From: Streptomyces sp. OR43
GTDB lineage: Bacteria; Actinomycetota; Actinomycetes; Streptomycetales; Streptomycetaceae
Reading direction: 5' to 3'
Assembly (NCBI RefSeq): GCF_008042275.1
Contig: NZ_RDBK01000043.1
Location: forward strand, 110,660 to 174,659
DNA length: 64,000 nt
The translations under genes were made by a program, and so were the position numbers. The notes below the pieces were generated by a model, which was given only the letters and a program-made list of their open reading frames with translations, ran no database searches and was not told the DNA's origin. Of the stretch, positions 24,189 to 31,893 are shown piece after piece; position 1 is the stretch's first letter; every line of letters starts with the position of its first letter.

Positions 24189-25034
24189 CTACGCGAGCAC
24201 GGAAACGGCCTGCGCAATCAGCCGCAAGGCTCCTGGTCCGTGCGCAGATGCAGCAGTCAGTGCCTCGTGAGCAGCAAGGTACTGGGCTACCTCGGAGGGC
24301 GTCGTGATGGTGACCGCGGCCGTCAGCAGCTCCACTGCCACCTGCTCACTGTCGAAGATGGTGAACGCCTCCAGCGGCCACATCGCTGCGGCTCGTGCCG
24401 GAACGATGCCCAGCACCACGGACGGCAGCGTCGCCGCCTGAAGCAAGTAGCCCAACTGCTCAGCCATGACATCCGATCCGCCAATCTGTCGCCGGAGTAC
24501 CCCCTCCTCGATGAGGATGAGGAACTGCCGACCGGAGCGACGAATGATCTGCGAGCGTTCGAGCCGCGCCTCGGCCGCCGCCGCCGAGTCGTCCGGGGTG
24601 CCGCTGAACCGGGCGATCTCCGATAGGAGAGCGGTCGCGTAAGCCCGCGTCTGGAGCATGCCCGGGACGACGTTGGAGCAGTAGACCCGCATCACCTTCG
24701 TCCGCTCGTACAGCGGGCGCCGAGCCTGCTGCACACCGCGCAGGCCGGCACGCTGGATGCGGCGCCACTCGGTGTACATCTGCTGCGCCTGGCGGCTGGC
24801 AGCGATCAGGTCTGCGGCCTCGTCCTCCGCGCCACAGGCCCGGCACCAGGCACGGATGTCGTCGTCGGACGGGTGCGAGCGACCGCCCTGGAGGCGGGAG
24901 ACCTTCGAGCCCTGCCAGCCGGTGCGCTCGGCGAGCTCCTGCCCCGTCAGGCCCGCGTCGGAACGGAGAGCGCGCAGGCGAACCGCGATGCGGTCGCGTG
25001 CCTCCTGGACGCGGGCTGACGGGGAGGTGGCCAT
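24189..25034 (-). CDS. Xre-type regulator with DUF5753-like C-terminal domain
   Basis: This 281-aa protein starts at ATG 25034 (MATSPSARVQEARDR). An Xre helix-turn-helix occupies about residues 14-70 (LRALRSDAGLTGQELAERTGWQGSKVSRLQGGRSHPS). The remainder (VPGMLQTRAYATALL, then QIGGSDVMAEQLGYLL) matches the DUF5753/Scr1-type domain widespread in Streptomyces, where such regulators pair with small partner proteins. Here the partner is the DUF6879-like gene immediately upstream, with a TGATG overlap. Relatives such as WhiJ-type regulators affect development, so this may be lysogenic conversion. That role is inferred. Confidence 0.85.
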   Translation of the reverse strand: MATSPSARVQEARDRIAVRLRALRSDAGLTGQELAERTGWQGSKVSRLQGGRSHPSDDDIRAWCRACGAEDEAADLIAASRQAQQMYTEWRRIQRAGLRGVQQARRPLYERTKVMRVYCSNVVPGMLQTRAYATALLSEIARFSGTPDDSAAAAEARLERSQIIRRSGRQFLILIEEGVLRRQIGGSDVMAEQLGYLLQAATLPSVVLGIVPARAAAMWPLEAFTIFDSEQVAVELLTAAVTITTPSEVAQYLAAHEALTAASAHGPGALRLIAQAVSVLA

Positions 25035-25564
25035 CAGCGGATCGTGAACTCCTGGTGTGGAACGGCCCGATCCCACACCGCGCGGAATGCCGCTGCGGTC
25101 TGCTTGACGATCGTCTGCCGGTCATCGAGCTCGTCGCGCAGGTGGGCCCCATCTCCGGCGAAGTGATGCCACCGGATCAGCTGGTCGTCGAACAGCCAGA
25201 AGTCGTGCGCGGGCAGGACGAGCCCGAGCGCCTGGTCCCGGGGCAGCCACCTCACGTCTTCGCCTGCCGCCAGGTTGCGTGGGGTGCAGGCGTACTCGAA
25301 TCGGATGTACTCCGTGGCGGGTGTTGAGATGACCCGGGCCCGCTGGACGGTGACGCCACGGCCGACGGCGGCCCCGATCGCGTCATGAAACGTGCCCCAC
25401 CACGAAGTGGGGTCGTCCTCCGTGGGCAGTTCCCCGGAGCGCCAGGCCTTCAGGTCTTGGTCTTCTTCGTCGACCGCGTAGACGTCCCGGGTCTCCAGGT
25501 GGACGGCCGAGGTGGTGCACTGCGCCAGGAGCTCAGCGAACGGCGGCAGTGCCGGCTGCGACAT
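25034..25564 (-). CDS. DUF6879 family protein
   Basis: This 176-aa protein has the typical DUF6879 pattern. It opens with ELLAQCTTSAVHLETRDVY, has a central VQRARVISTPATEYIRFEYA, then VRWLPRDQALGLVLPAHDFWLFDD and a closing WDRAVPHQEF. The family is common in actinobacteria beside DUF5753-type regulators and has no established biochemical function. Its stop overlaps the regulator's start. Its own start overlaps the end of the upstream 81-aa gene by 32 bp, so the three form one operon. Confidence 0.85.
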   Translation of the reverse strand: MSQPALPPFAELLAQCTTSAVHLETRDVYAVDEEDQDLKAWRSGELPTEDDPTSWWGTFHDAIGAAVGRGVTVQRARVISTPATEYIRFEYACTPRNLAAGEDVRWLPRDQALGLVLPAHDFWLFDDQLIRWHHFAGDGAHLRDELDDRQTIVKQTAAAFRAVWDRAVPHQEFTIR

Positions 25565-25778
25565 TGAGGGCCTCCTTCAGTGCGTCGGCCATGCGGGCGG
25601 GGAGCCGGACTACGGCCTCGGTGTCCGGGATCGGTCCTGCCTTGCGGCACTTCGCTTCCAGTTCGGCGCCTGCCTTCCACCCTTGGATGACGAACTCCTG
25701 TGCCTCGTCGTCGAACCAGATCGTCGGGCAGTGGTCACCGTTCGTTTCCGGGTCCTTCGCGATGAAATGTAAGGTCAT
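25533..25778 (-). CDS. Small conserved-type protein of the DUF6879 operon, 81 aa
   Basis: MTLHFIAKDPETNGDHCPTI opens a compact protein with WFDDEAQEFVIQGWKA in the middle and a helical C-terminus. No catalytic motif is seen. It is the promoter-proximal gene of a three-gene set with the DUF6879 and DUF5753-type genes. The overlap with the next gene is longer (32 bp) than elsewhere in the prophage. Function unknown; a toxin-antitoxin-like or signalling partner role is possible. Confidence 0.7.
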   Translation of the reverse strand: MTLHFIAKDPETNGDHCPTIWFDDEAQEFVIQGWKAGAELEAKCRKAGPIPDTEAVVRLPARMADALKEALNVAAGTAAVR

Positions 25779-25916
25779 GGCCGCCTCCGCTGCTTCGGGA
25801 TTGCGTGAGTTTCTACGGCTGTGCTTGGCCCATGGTGCCGTTGGAGGGTTTCGCGGTGGGCCGGAACGACGAAAGCGCCCCCCGCCGCCGGCCGAAGCCA
25901 GAGACGAGGGGCGTGA

Positions 25917-26603
25917 TCATGTGCGGCGCCGGTCGACGGGCAGACCGAGGACGCTGGCCGTCTTCGCCGGGTCGGGTGCGGTCGGAACGTCGCGCCGGCA
26001 CATCAAACCGTCCGGATCACCCGGCGGTGGCTGGAGCGAGTATCCGGCCGGGCAGGTCTGGCCGTCGCGGCCGTCCGCCCCGTCGGTGCCGTCCGTCCCG
26101 TCCTGACCTGCTGGGCCGGGTGCTCCGGCTGGGCCTTGCTCGCCCCGCGGTCCGGCCGGACCGGCCGGGCCAACAGGTCCAGTCGCACCAGGAACACCCG
26201 CTGCGCCCTCCTGCCCGGTCGCGCCGGACGGGCCCGGTGAAGGGGTGCCTGCCGCGCCCGTGGCGCCGCGCTCACCCTGCTCACCCCGCGGTCCCGGCGG
26301 CCCCGGGATCGGGACCGGCACCTCGGCCCGGGCCGGCAGATCCTCCACGGCCTGCTCCGGGTCGGGCGCCTCGGGGGTGCCGCCCTTCGCCTGGATCTGC
26401 GACCGGAGCGTGCGCACGTCCGTGGCCAGGGTGGATACGGCCCCGCCGCGGCGGTCCGCCTCGGCCGCCAGCTGGTCCGCGCGAGACTCCGCCTTGTCGA
26501 TCTGAAGGAACGCGATAGCCAGCCCGCCGCTCAGGAACAGGAGCGCCGCCACAACCCAGAGGCCGCGGCGGCGCCGGTACAGCAGTCGCTCCGCTCTCGT
26601 CAT
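25917..26603 (-). CDS. Membrane-anchored collagen-like protein
   Basis: This 228-aa protein starts MTRAERLLYRRRRG, has one transmembrane helix at about residues 14-34 (GLWVVAALLFLSGGLAIAFL), then a coiled-coil (KAESRADQLAAEADRRGGAVSTLATDVRTLRSQ). About 27 nearly uninterrupted Gly-X-Y triplets follow (roughly residues 100-183), rich in GPAGP and GATG units. The C-terminal tail has two Cys. The topology (cytoplasmic basic start, outside triple helix) suggests a trimeric fibre displayed from the membrane. It shares an ATGA overlap with the next coiled-coil membrane gene and sits in the lysis module. A lysis-accessory role or lysogen surface conversion are both possible. Confidence 0.75.
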   Translation of the reverse strand: MTRAERLLYRRRRGLWVVAALLFLSGGLAIAFLQIDKAESRADQLAAEADRRGGAVSTLATDVRTLRSQIQAKGGTPEAPDPEQAVEDLPARAEVPVPIPGPPGPRGEQGERGATGAAGTPSPGPSGATGQEGAAGVPGATGPVGPAGPAGPRGEQGPAGAPGPAGQDGTDGTDGADGRDGQTCPAGYSLQPPPGDPDGLMCRRDVPTAPDPAKTASVLGLPVDRRRT

Positions 26604-26866
26604 GGCGTCCCCCCGAGCTGCGTGACCAGCATCCGCAGGCGCGACACTTCCAACTCCAGTGCGGCGACTTTCGCTTCAGCCGTCGACTGGTCCAGCTCTG
26701 CTTTGTCCCGCTCCTTCACCAGCCGTTCGGTGAGGCTGTCGTATCCGGTGATGACTCCGCCCTCCCGGGTCGCCCTGGCCGCGCCTCGGGAGCCGTAGGC
26801 GGCCGCTGCCGCGGTGACCAGCGCAGCCAGCACCGCAGACAGTGCGGCCGCCATGGCAGCGTCCAT
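26600..26866 (-). CDS. Small membrane protein with coiled-coil, lysis module
   Basis: This 88-aa protein starts at ATG 26866. The N-terminal hydrophobic helix is AALSAVLAALVTAAAAAYG. It is followed by a highly charged heptad-rich helix (LTERLVKERDKAELDQSTAEAKVAALELEVSRLRML). This layout fits accessory lysis or holin-like proteins, and it lies one gene from the holin candidate. It overlaps the collagen-like gene by 4 bp. Exact role unknown. Confidence 0.7.
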   Translation of the reverse strand: MDAAMAAALSAVLAALVTAAAAAYGSRGAARATREGGVITGYDSLTERLVKERDKAELDQSTAEAKVAALELEVSRLRMLVTQLGGTP

Positions 26867-26895
26867 ACGTACTCCCGTGGTGCTCGGTGGGCAGC

Positions 26896-27126
26896 TCAGA
26901 CACCCGTCGGGTGCGACGCCGGGTCCGACGCAGCGGGCAGCGTGGACGCGGTGCCCTTCCTCCCGAGGCGCCCGGCGACCCAGCCCTTCGCGGAGGCGAG
27001 GGCGAGCGCTACGGGGGCGGCCCACCAGGCGGAGACGTCTGCGAGTTCGGTGGCGGCGAGGGCGATCGCGGCCTGGGCGCCAGTCCAGCCCGCGCGCTCG
27101 GCCAGGTCGAGGATGAGCTTGTTCAC
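26896..27126 (-). CDS. Putative holin
   Basis: This 76-aa protein reads MNKLILDLAERAGWTGAQAA, then a first hydrophobic stretch through ALAATELADV, then WWAAPVALALASAKGWVAGRLG and a charged tail. The pattern resembles r1t-type holins of actinophages, which form membrane pores that free the endolysin. It lies 3 bp after the amidase gene on the same strand, the usual cassette order. The assignment rests on context and topology. Confidence 0.65.
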   Translation of the reverse strand: MNKLILDLAERAGWTGAQAAIALAATELADVSAWWAAPVALALASAKGWVAGRLGRKGTASTLPAASDPASHPTGV

Positions 27127-27129
27127 GGA

Positions 27130-27882
27130 TCAGCCCTCCAGCTTCGCAGTGAGCGCCGCGACGGCCTTCGTGAGGGCGGCGATCTGCTTGGACTGGTCGG
27201 CCTGCGAGTCCTGGATGCTGCGCACGGCCGCCGTGGTGGTGGCCAAGTGGGAGGCCACCGTCCAGAACTTGTTGGTCTTCGCGTCAGGTGCGTTCGACGG
27301 GGCAGGCACGATGCCGTCCGTCGTCAGGATGCGGGTCACGTCAGCGGCGTTCAGCGCCATGTCGTCCTCTTCGGTCTCGGTTGGTCCGGCCACGAGCCGC
27401 TTGGCCCGGGCCACAATCTCGGGGAGCTGCTGGACGATCCGCGGCCCGGGGCACGAGGTGTGCCCACCCCAGGCGGAGCCGCCCATGGCGTGGTAGCCGA
27501 GGCCGCGATCGTCGGGCCCTGAGGCCAGCCGCAGCGGCACGTCGTAGGTCTCGTGCGCCCAGGCGAGCACCGCGGCGTTGTCGTCGAGCTGCGCATCGGT
27601 CAAGGCGTCGCCGCCGACGCCTTCGTTCTCCACGGACAGCCAGGTGCGGTTGCCGGCGGCCTGAGCCCAGGCCCGGTCGTCGGTGTCGACCCACTGCCGA
27701 AGTGCACCCGCCTTGCCCGTCCCGAAGTGGGACGAGGCTTGCGCGGTGGGGTTGTTGAACCAGGCCTGGGAGCCTTCGAGGGTTCCGGCCATGATGTGGA
27801 CGACGACGCCGCGGACAGCGTCCTGACCGTCCTCGGTGTAGTTGCGGACGGCGTGCCACACGGCACCCGGCATACGAGCCAT
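27130..27882 (-). CDS. Endolysin, N-acetylmuramoyl-L-alanine amidase (Amidase_2/PGRP fold)
   Basis: This 250-aa enzyme would cleave the amide bond between muramic acid and the stem peptide at lysis. The N-terminal amidase domain (about residues 1-160) shows VVVHIMAGT with a probable zinc ligand at His29, the substrate-side SSHFGTG, and GYHAMGG...HTSCPG with His131 (or His141) and Cys144 as further ligands. The C-terminal part is not a classical wall-binding repeat. It has a helical NAADVTRILTTDG unit and a coiled-coil (SIQDSQADQSKQIAALTKAV) that may multimerise. The start at 27882 follows a GGAGGGG ribosome-binding site. A terminator-like hairpin precedes it. Confidence 0.9.
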   Translation of the reverse strand: MARMPGAVWHAVRNYTEDGQDAVRGVVVHIMAGTLEGSQAWFNNPTAQASSHFGTGKAGALRQWVDTDDRAWAQAAGNRTWLSVENEGVGGDALTDAQLDDNAAVLAWAHETYDVPLRLASGPDDRGLGYHAMGGSAWGGHTSCPGPRIVQQLPEIVARAKRLVAGPTETEEDDMALNAADVTRILTTDGIVPAPSNAPDAKTNKFWTVASHLATTTAAVRSIQDSQADQSKQIAALTKAVAALTAKLEG

Positions 27883-27905
27883 AGCCCCTCCAGGGCATGA
27901 GAAAA

Positions 27906-27927
27906 CCCCGGGCCGGTCGGCGCGGGG
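27906..27927 (-). terminator. Intercistronic terminator before the endolysin gene
   Basis: On the minus strand a stem (ccccg/cgggg arms at 27906-27910 and 27923-27927, inner gccg/cggc pairing) is followed by TTTT. It lies 24 bp before the endolysin start, directly upstream of its GGAGGGG ribosome-binding site. The same hairpin-T-RBS layout recurs at 37706-37727. Confidence 0.65.
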
Positions 27928-27943
27928 CGAGGGTCGGCGTTGG

Positions 27944-28171
27944 TCAGACGACCTCGGGCTGCGGGTCGAGCAGCTCGCCGGTCAGGGTGCGCATGTAACT
28001 GCGGCACTTTCCGCACCACACGCGGCAGTTCACGCCGTTGTTGGAGTAGAACTCGTCGACCGTGAAGGTCGCTCCGTAGTTGACGCAGTTGGGGTTCTCG
28101 TCGATGGCCGTGACCTTGTAGTACAGGGACGGCTGGAAGACGGGCGGAACGGGCTCGGGCTCGGTGCTCAT
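27944..28171 (-). CDS. Small phage protein, 75 aa
   Basis: The protein starts MSTEPEPVPPVFQPSLYYKV and contains four Cys, two of them as CGKC (VWCGKCRSYMRTLTG), suggesting a metal site or disulfide. Its ATG overlaps the stop of the upstream tail gene by 4 bp, so it belongs to the tail operon. It is probably a tail-tip accessory or chaperone, but nothing in the sequence decides this. Confidence 0.65.
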   Translation of the reverse strand: MSTEPEPVPPVFQPSLYYKVTAIDENPNCVNYGATFTVDEFYSNNGVNCRVWCGKCRSYMRTLTGELLDPQPEVV

Positions 28172-28905
28172 TGGCCAATCACCATCCAGTTGACGTCGGT
28201 TGCGGCCGTATTTCCTCTGGTCAGCCACACGGTCACGCCCGTTGCGGAAGCGTTGGTGATGCCGACGCCGGCCACGGTGGTGCCGGGGACGGAGGTGGTG
28301 GGGGTGGCTTGCGCGGTGAACGAGGTTCCGGTGAGGGAGAAGCCGGAGACGGCCATTGCGGTGGGGACTCCAGCAGCGTTCGGGGTGATCGTGACGGTTC
28401 CCCAGGCACAGTTGCCGGCCTTCAGGGTCCCGCTCACCGACATGGAGCCCGCGGTGACGTCGAGCCTGCTGTCGCCGACTGCAACGCCGGTCTCCGAGTA
28501 CATGTTGATCGCTGCGGGGGCTCGGCCCGGCCGGCTGCCGGAGGAGATCAGCAGTTCGTACATAGTCTCGTCGATGCGCGCGAACCCGATCCGCCCTTCG
28601 TCCGCTTCGTCGGTGATGCCGGCGACGCCGAAGCACAGGTCACCGGCGGCGAGGGCTGCGTAGTACTCGTCTCCGAGGCGGGTGTCGTAGACGGCGACGG
28701 CGCTGACGCCGCGCTCGTTCCAGTCCGTGGCCACCTCGGCGACCATGTCGCCATTGGAGTCGTTCAGGATGAGCCCGCCAGTAGAGATGGCGGTGTGGCC
28801 GGCCCGCTTGGCCGCGCGCAGCTCCCGGAGTTCGCGGCGTAGCTGGGCGATCTGCCGGGCGAGGGATGACATGTCGGGGGGCAGCTGTTCGAGTTGTCGG
28901 CCCAT
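28168..28905 (-). CDS. Tail-tip / minor tail protein
   Basis: This 245-aa protein has an N-terminal coiled-coil (SSLARQIAQLRRELRELRAAKR). A beta-rich region follows with GGLILNDSNGDMVAEV, resembling the shaft start of phage fibre proteins. The C-terminus is Thr/Ala/Gly-rich (SVSGTLKAGNCAWGTVTITP and onward). Such proteins form short fibres or plugs at the tail tip. It lies between the baseplate-like gene and the lysis cassette and overlaps both neighbours by 1-4 bp. Confidence 0.6.
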   Translation of the reverse strand: MGRQLEQLPPDMSSLARQIAQLRRELRELRAAKRAGHTAISTGGLILNDSNGDMVAEVATDWNERGVSAVAVYDTRLGDEYYAALAAGDLCFGVAGITDEADEGRIGFARIDETMYELLISSGSRPGRAPAAINMYSETGVAVGDSRLDVTAGSMSVSGTLKAGNCAWGTVTITPNAAGVPTAMAVSGFSLTGTSFTAQATPTTSVPGTTVAGVGITNASATGVTVWLTRGNTAATDVNWMVIGQ

Positions 28906-29990
28906 CAGGAGTCCTCTACAAGGATCGGTGAGACGGAGTTACCGGCGGGGTCGAGGGACCAGGACCAGCAGCGTGCGGTGACGGATGCGCCCTTGGGGTG
29001 GCGTGGGGAGCGGTCGACCTGGACGCGGATGCTGTCGCCGAGTCCGAAGTCGGCGACCGGGCGGGGTGCCTGCGAGGCAATCGCATCCAGCGTCCAGACA
29101 GTTCCGCCGGACCGCATGACGGCGAGTTCTTCGCGGGCGTGGGTCGTGAGTGCGTTGGGGTCGGTGACTCCGTCGGCGGGGGTGTAGCGGTGTTCCCATC
29201 GGCAGTACCCGGCGTTCAGCAGGTCGGTGGCCGTGGCCAGCTCGGACCGTAGCCGTGCGGTTCCTTCGCCTTCTCCTGAGGCCAGCACGCTGGTTGCGCC
29301 CTTGCCTTCCTCGTAGGACTCGGAGAGCCGGTAGTTCGAGATGGAGCCGGGCAGGTCGAATACCGCCTCGGGGGTGTCCGTGATGGTGCCGATCTTCGGG
29401 CGGATACGGATGGGGAGCACGAACCCGGATCGGTCGGGAGCCCAGGCGGTGTCAACTGTCCACTCGGGGCCGCCACCTGCTGTGAGTTCCTGCCACACCG
29501 ACAGGATGGTGCGGTCGTCGCCGTCTTCCACGCTGTACGTCGCGGGCGTTCCGGTGGCCGGGGCGTCGAAGGCGAAGGGTGGGGCGTCGACCAGGAGCGG
29601 GGCACCAGTCGTCGTGAACAGCGTGGCCTGGTCGACGCCGAAACCGGTAATGGGGGCGGTGTACCGGCGGTCGAAGTAGGCCTCGGGGGTGGCGCCGCCG
29701 AGTTCGAGAGTGGGGCTGGTGCCGCCTGCCCGGGTCAGGGCAATCCAGGCGCCGAGCGGGGTATCTGTCGCCCGGTCGACGGGGACCAGCATGGTGCGGC
29801 CGGGGGTGGTGGCGGCTTCCCACTCAGCAGGGGCGCCGGCCAGAGCAAGGCTGAAGGTTGCGGTGGCCGAGGCCCCGAGCTTCCTGGACAGGGCAGAAGT
29901 GGTCAGGGCGCGGAGCTCCTCGATGATCTGCCCAGATCGGAGGTCGCATCCGTACCAGTCCAGCTCTACCGGCTGGCCGCGTCGGTTCAT
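28905..29990 (-). CDS. Tail baseplate / tail-associated protein
   Basis: This 361-aa protein starts at ATG 29990 (MNRRGQPVELDWYGCDLRSG). The opening LRSGQIIEELRALTTSALSRKLGASATATFSLAL, followed by GAWIALTRAGG, resembles the N-terminal hub domain of siphovirus tail proteins of the Gp37-like/Tal group. The C-terminal DPNALTTHAREELAVMRSGGTVWTL and DFGLGDSIRVQVD fit the second hub barrel. No peptidase motif is seen. It follows the tail order tape measure, Dit, fibre, hub. Moderate certainty on the exact family. Confidence 0.65.
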   Translation of the reverse strand: MNRRGQPVELDWYGCDLRSGQIIEELRALTTSALSRKLGASATATFSLALAGAPAEWEAATTPGRTMLVPVDRATDTPLGAWIALTRAGGTSPTLELGGATPEAYFDRRYTAPITGFGVDQATLFTTTGAPLLVDAPPFAFDAPATGTPATYSVEDGDDRTILSVWQELTAGGGPEWTVDTAWAPDRSGFVLPIRIRPKIGTITDTPEAVFDLPGSISNYRLSESYEEGKGATSVLASGEGEGTARLRSELATATDLLNAGYCRWEHRYTPADGVTDPNALTTHAREELAVMRSGGTVWTLDAIASQAPRPVADFGLGDSIRVQVDRSPRHPKGASVTARCWSWSLDPAGNSVSPILVEDS

Positions 29991-31021
29991 GCGACGGGCT
30001 CCACGCTGAGCTGCCCGTCGGTGGTGAACGTCTGTCCGCCGACGGTCCCGACGCTGGACACGTACCACTGCGGGGTGAGGGTCACGGTCACGCCCGGGGT
30101 CAGACCGGTGACCAGGACGCGGCGGGTGGCGTAGATGCGGCCGCCGGCGGACGCGATAGCGTTCGCGGCCACCGCAGCTTGGGTGTACCCGCCGGAGGCC
30201 CGCCAGACCACCCACACGGTGGCCGTGGTGGTGACCTGGTTCTGGATGGCGCCACCGATGGAGATCCACGCGGATCCGGACGGCGGGACGGTGAACGTGA
30301 GTGGCGGCCACTGCGCCGCGCTGAAGTCGGTGAACGTGGCTGTCGCCGGGTAGGACGTCGGCGCGAGGAGCTGCCTCGACACCGCGGGGTCGTACTTCAG
30401 GTAGCGCCACTCGGTGCCGGTCCAGCGCCGCAGGCCATCGCCGGAGTCCCACAGCTGCCCGGTGTACGGGGCGCCCGGGGCGACCGAGCCGACAGTAACC
30501 CCGCCTGCGGCCGCCGTGTAGGCGCGCGTTGCCGTGGACACGGCCGCCGAGCCGGCACCGGACTTCGGGACGTTGATCGTGGCGAGCACGATGTACGACG
30601 GATCCGTGGGCGTCGGGGTGGCCGGGGAGGCGGCCGGTGTGCCGGCCAGGTACAGCACGTCCCCGTCCCTGGCCCCGGAGGCGTCGGAGTCGGTGTCGCG
30701 GATCCGGGCGTAGACCACGTCCACGCGCGGGTTCGTGGCGTTGGCCGCGGTCAGGGTCCGGGTGACGGAGGCGTCGGAGTAGAAGAGGTACGGGCCCTGT
30801 GTCGTCGAGGACCCGCCCTGGACGACTGCGGCGCCTGCGGTGATGGTGATGGTGGACCCGGCCACAGAGACGGTGAGGCCGCCTCCTGGCCGGACTCCTG
30901 CCTGGACCTGCAGGCCGCCGGAACCGGGCGACAGCAGTGCGGCGAGCGCCTGCCGGAACGACTGCGAGGCGTAGGACGGAGAGCCCCCGGAAGCGTTGAT
31001 CGGAAACGCGGTGATGGTCAT
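29987..31021 (-). CDS. Tail fibre / baseplate upper protein
   Basis: This 344-aa protein starts at ATG 31021 (MTITAFPINASGGSPSYASQ). The N-terminal half (FRQALAALLSPGSGGLQVQAGVRPGGGLTVSVAGSTITITAGAAVVQG, then PRVDVVYARIRD) is the recurrent actinophage structural module in which a repeat-rich beta domain is followed by a DVVYARI segment. The C-terminal region is beta-rich and Thr/Ala-rich. It overlaps the next gene by ATGA and follows Dit, consistent with a baseplate appendage. Confidence 0.7.
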   Translation of the reverse strand: MTITAFPINASGGSPSYASQSFRQALAALLSPGSGGLQVQAGVRPGGGLTVSVAGSTITITAGAAVVQGGSSTTQGPYLFYSDASVTRTLTAANATNPRVDVVYARIRDTDSDASGARDGDVLYLAGTPAASPATPTPTDPSYIVLATINVPKSGAGSAAVSTATRAYTAAAGGVTVGSVAPGAPYTGQLWDSGDGLRRWTGTEWRYLKYDPAVSRQLLAPTSYPATATFTDFSAAQWPPLTFTVPPSGSAWISIGGAIQNQVTTTATVWVVWRASGGYTQAAVAANAIASAGGRIYATRRVLVTGLTPGVTVTLTPQWYVSSVGTVGGQTFTTDGQLSVEPVA

Positions 31022-31028
31022 GCGTGCC

Positions 31029-31883
31029 TCACATCCAGGCGGATCGATAGGTGACAGTGAGGGCCGCGGTCGCCGAGTAGGAACCGGCCCGGAAGGCGAG
31101 GTTGGAGGCACCGGGCTGAAGCGCCGGCCATGCGCCTGAGATCAGAGAGCGGCGAGACGCGGTGCCGTTGTAGTACGCGGTGTGCGCGTCGCAATCCAGG
31201 TCGACCCAGTCCCCTGCCTCGATGTCCCCGCCGTACAGCAGGGAGGTGGCCGTACCATCTGGTCCGGTGACGGACACAAGCGGCTGGGAGACCGGGCCGC
31301 TGATTCTGATCTGCGGGAGTGCGTCGATCGACCCTGCGTTGACAACGACCGTGTCTCCCGCAACCACCGTGGCGTCGATGGTGATAGGGAACGTGACCGC
31401 CAGGGTCAGGCCCCCGGCGACGGTGGGCAGACGGAGCGTGGTGACGGTTTCGGTGGTGGCGTACAGCCGCGGGTCAGCGGCTGTGACCAGCACGCTGTAC
31501 GTGGCCGCCGTGTCGGTCTGGTAGTCGATGAGCGTCCGGCCGGAGCGGCGGACGACTGCCCGTTTCGGCACGGTCTCCATGACGGTGAGCACGGCCCCCA
31601 TGAGAGGCAGCGCGCGCAGCCTGTCCGCCGCGGCGTCCAGGGTGGCCAGGTCCGGGGCGAGCATCGTCCCGGACAGGGTGATGGGTCGCTCGCCAAGGTA
31701 GACGGGCGAGGCCCACGCCCCATGCTCGGCCTCCCGCAGCTGGGACTCGGAGCGGACCTCGGCCGAGTCCCAGCCGTCGAGCTTCTGCAGGAACCACGCC
31801 ACACCCTGGTCATCAACCTGACCCAGTGGGATGGGGCCGAGGTTGGCTGCGCGGCCTCCCAGCGATTGGCCTGGTGTGTACAT
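31029..31883 (-). CDS. Distal tail protein (Dit-like)
   Basis: This 284-aa protein has the Dit/siphovirus tail pattern. An N-terminal ring domain contains LQKLDGWDSAEVRSESQLREAEHGAWASPVYLGERPITLSGTML, then a DPRLYATT turn. A C-terminal galectin-like beta sandwich ends in SGAWPALQPGASNLAFRAG...VTYRSAW. Dit hexamers join the tail tube to the tip and mark where the tape measure ends. It lies 10 bp after the tape-measure gene, the standard order. Confidence 0.85.
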   Translation of the reverse strand: MYTPGQSLGGRAANLGPIPLGQVDDQGVAWFLQKLDGWDSAEVRSESQLREAEHGAWASPVYLGERPITLSGTMLAPDLATLDAAADRLRALPLMGAVLTVMETVPKRAVVRRSGRTLIDYQTDTAATYSVLVTAADPRLYATTETVTTLRLPTVAGGLTLAVTFPITIDATVVAGDTVVVNAGSIDALPQIRISGPVSQPLVSVTGPDGTATSLLYGGDIEAGDWVDLDCDAHTAYYNGTASRRSLISGAWPALQPGASNLAFRAGSYSATAALTVTYRSAWM

Positions 31884-31893
31884 GCGGCCCCCT

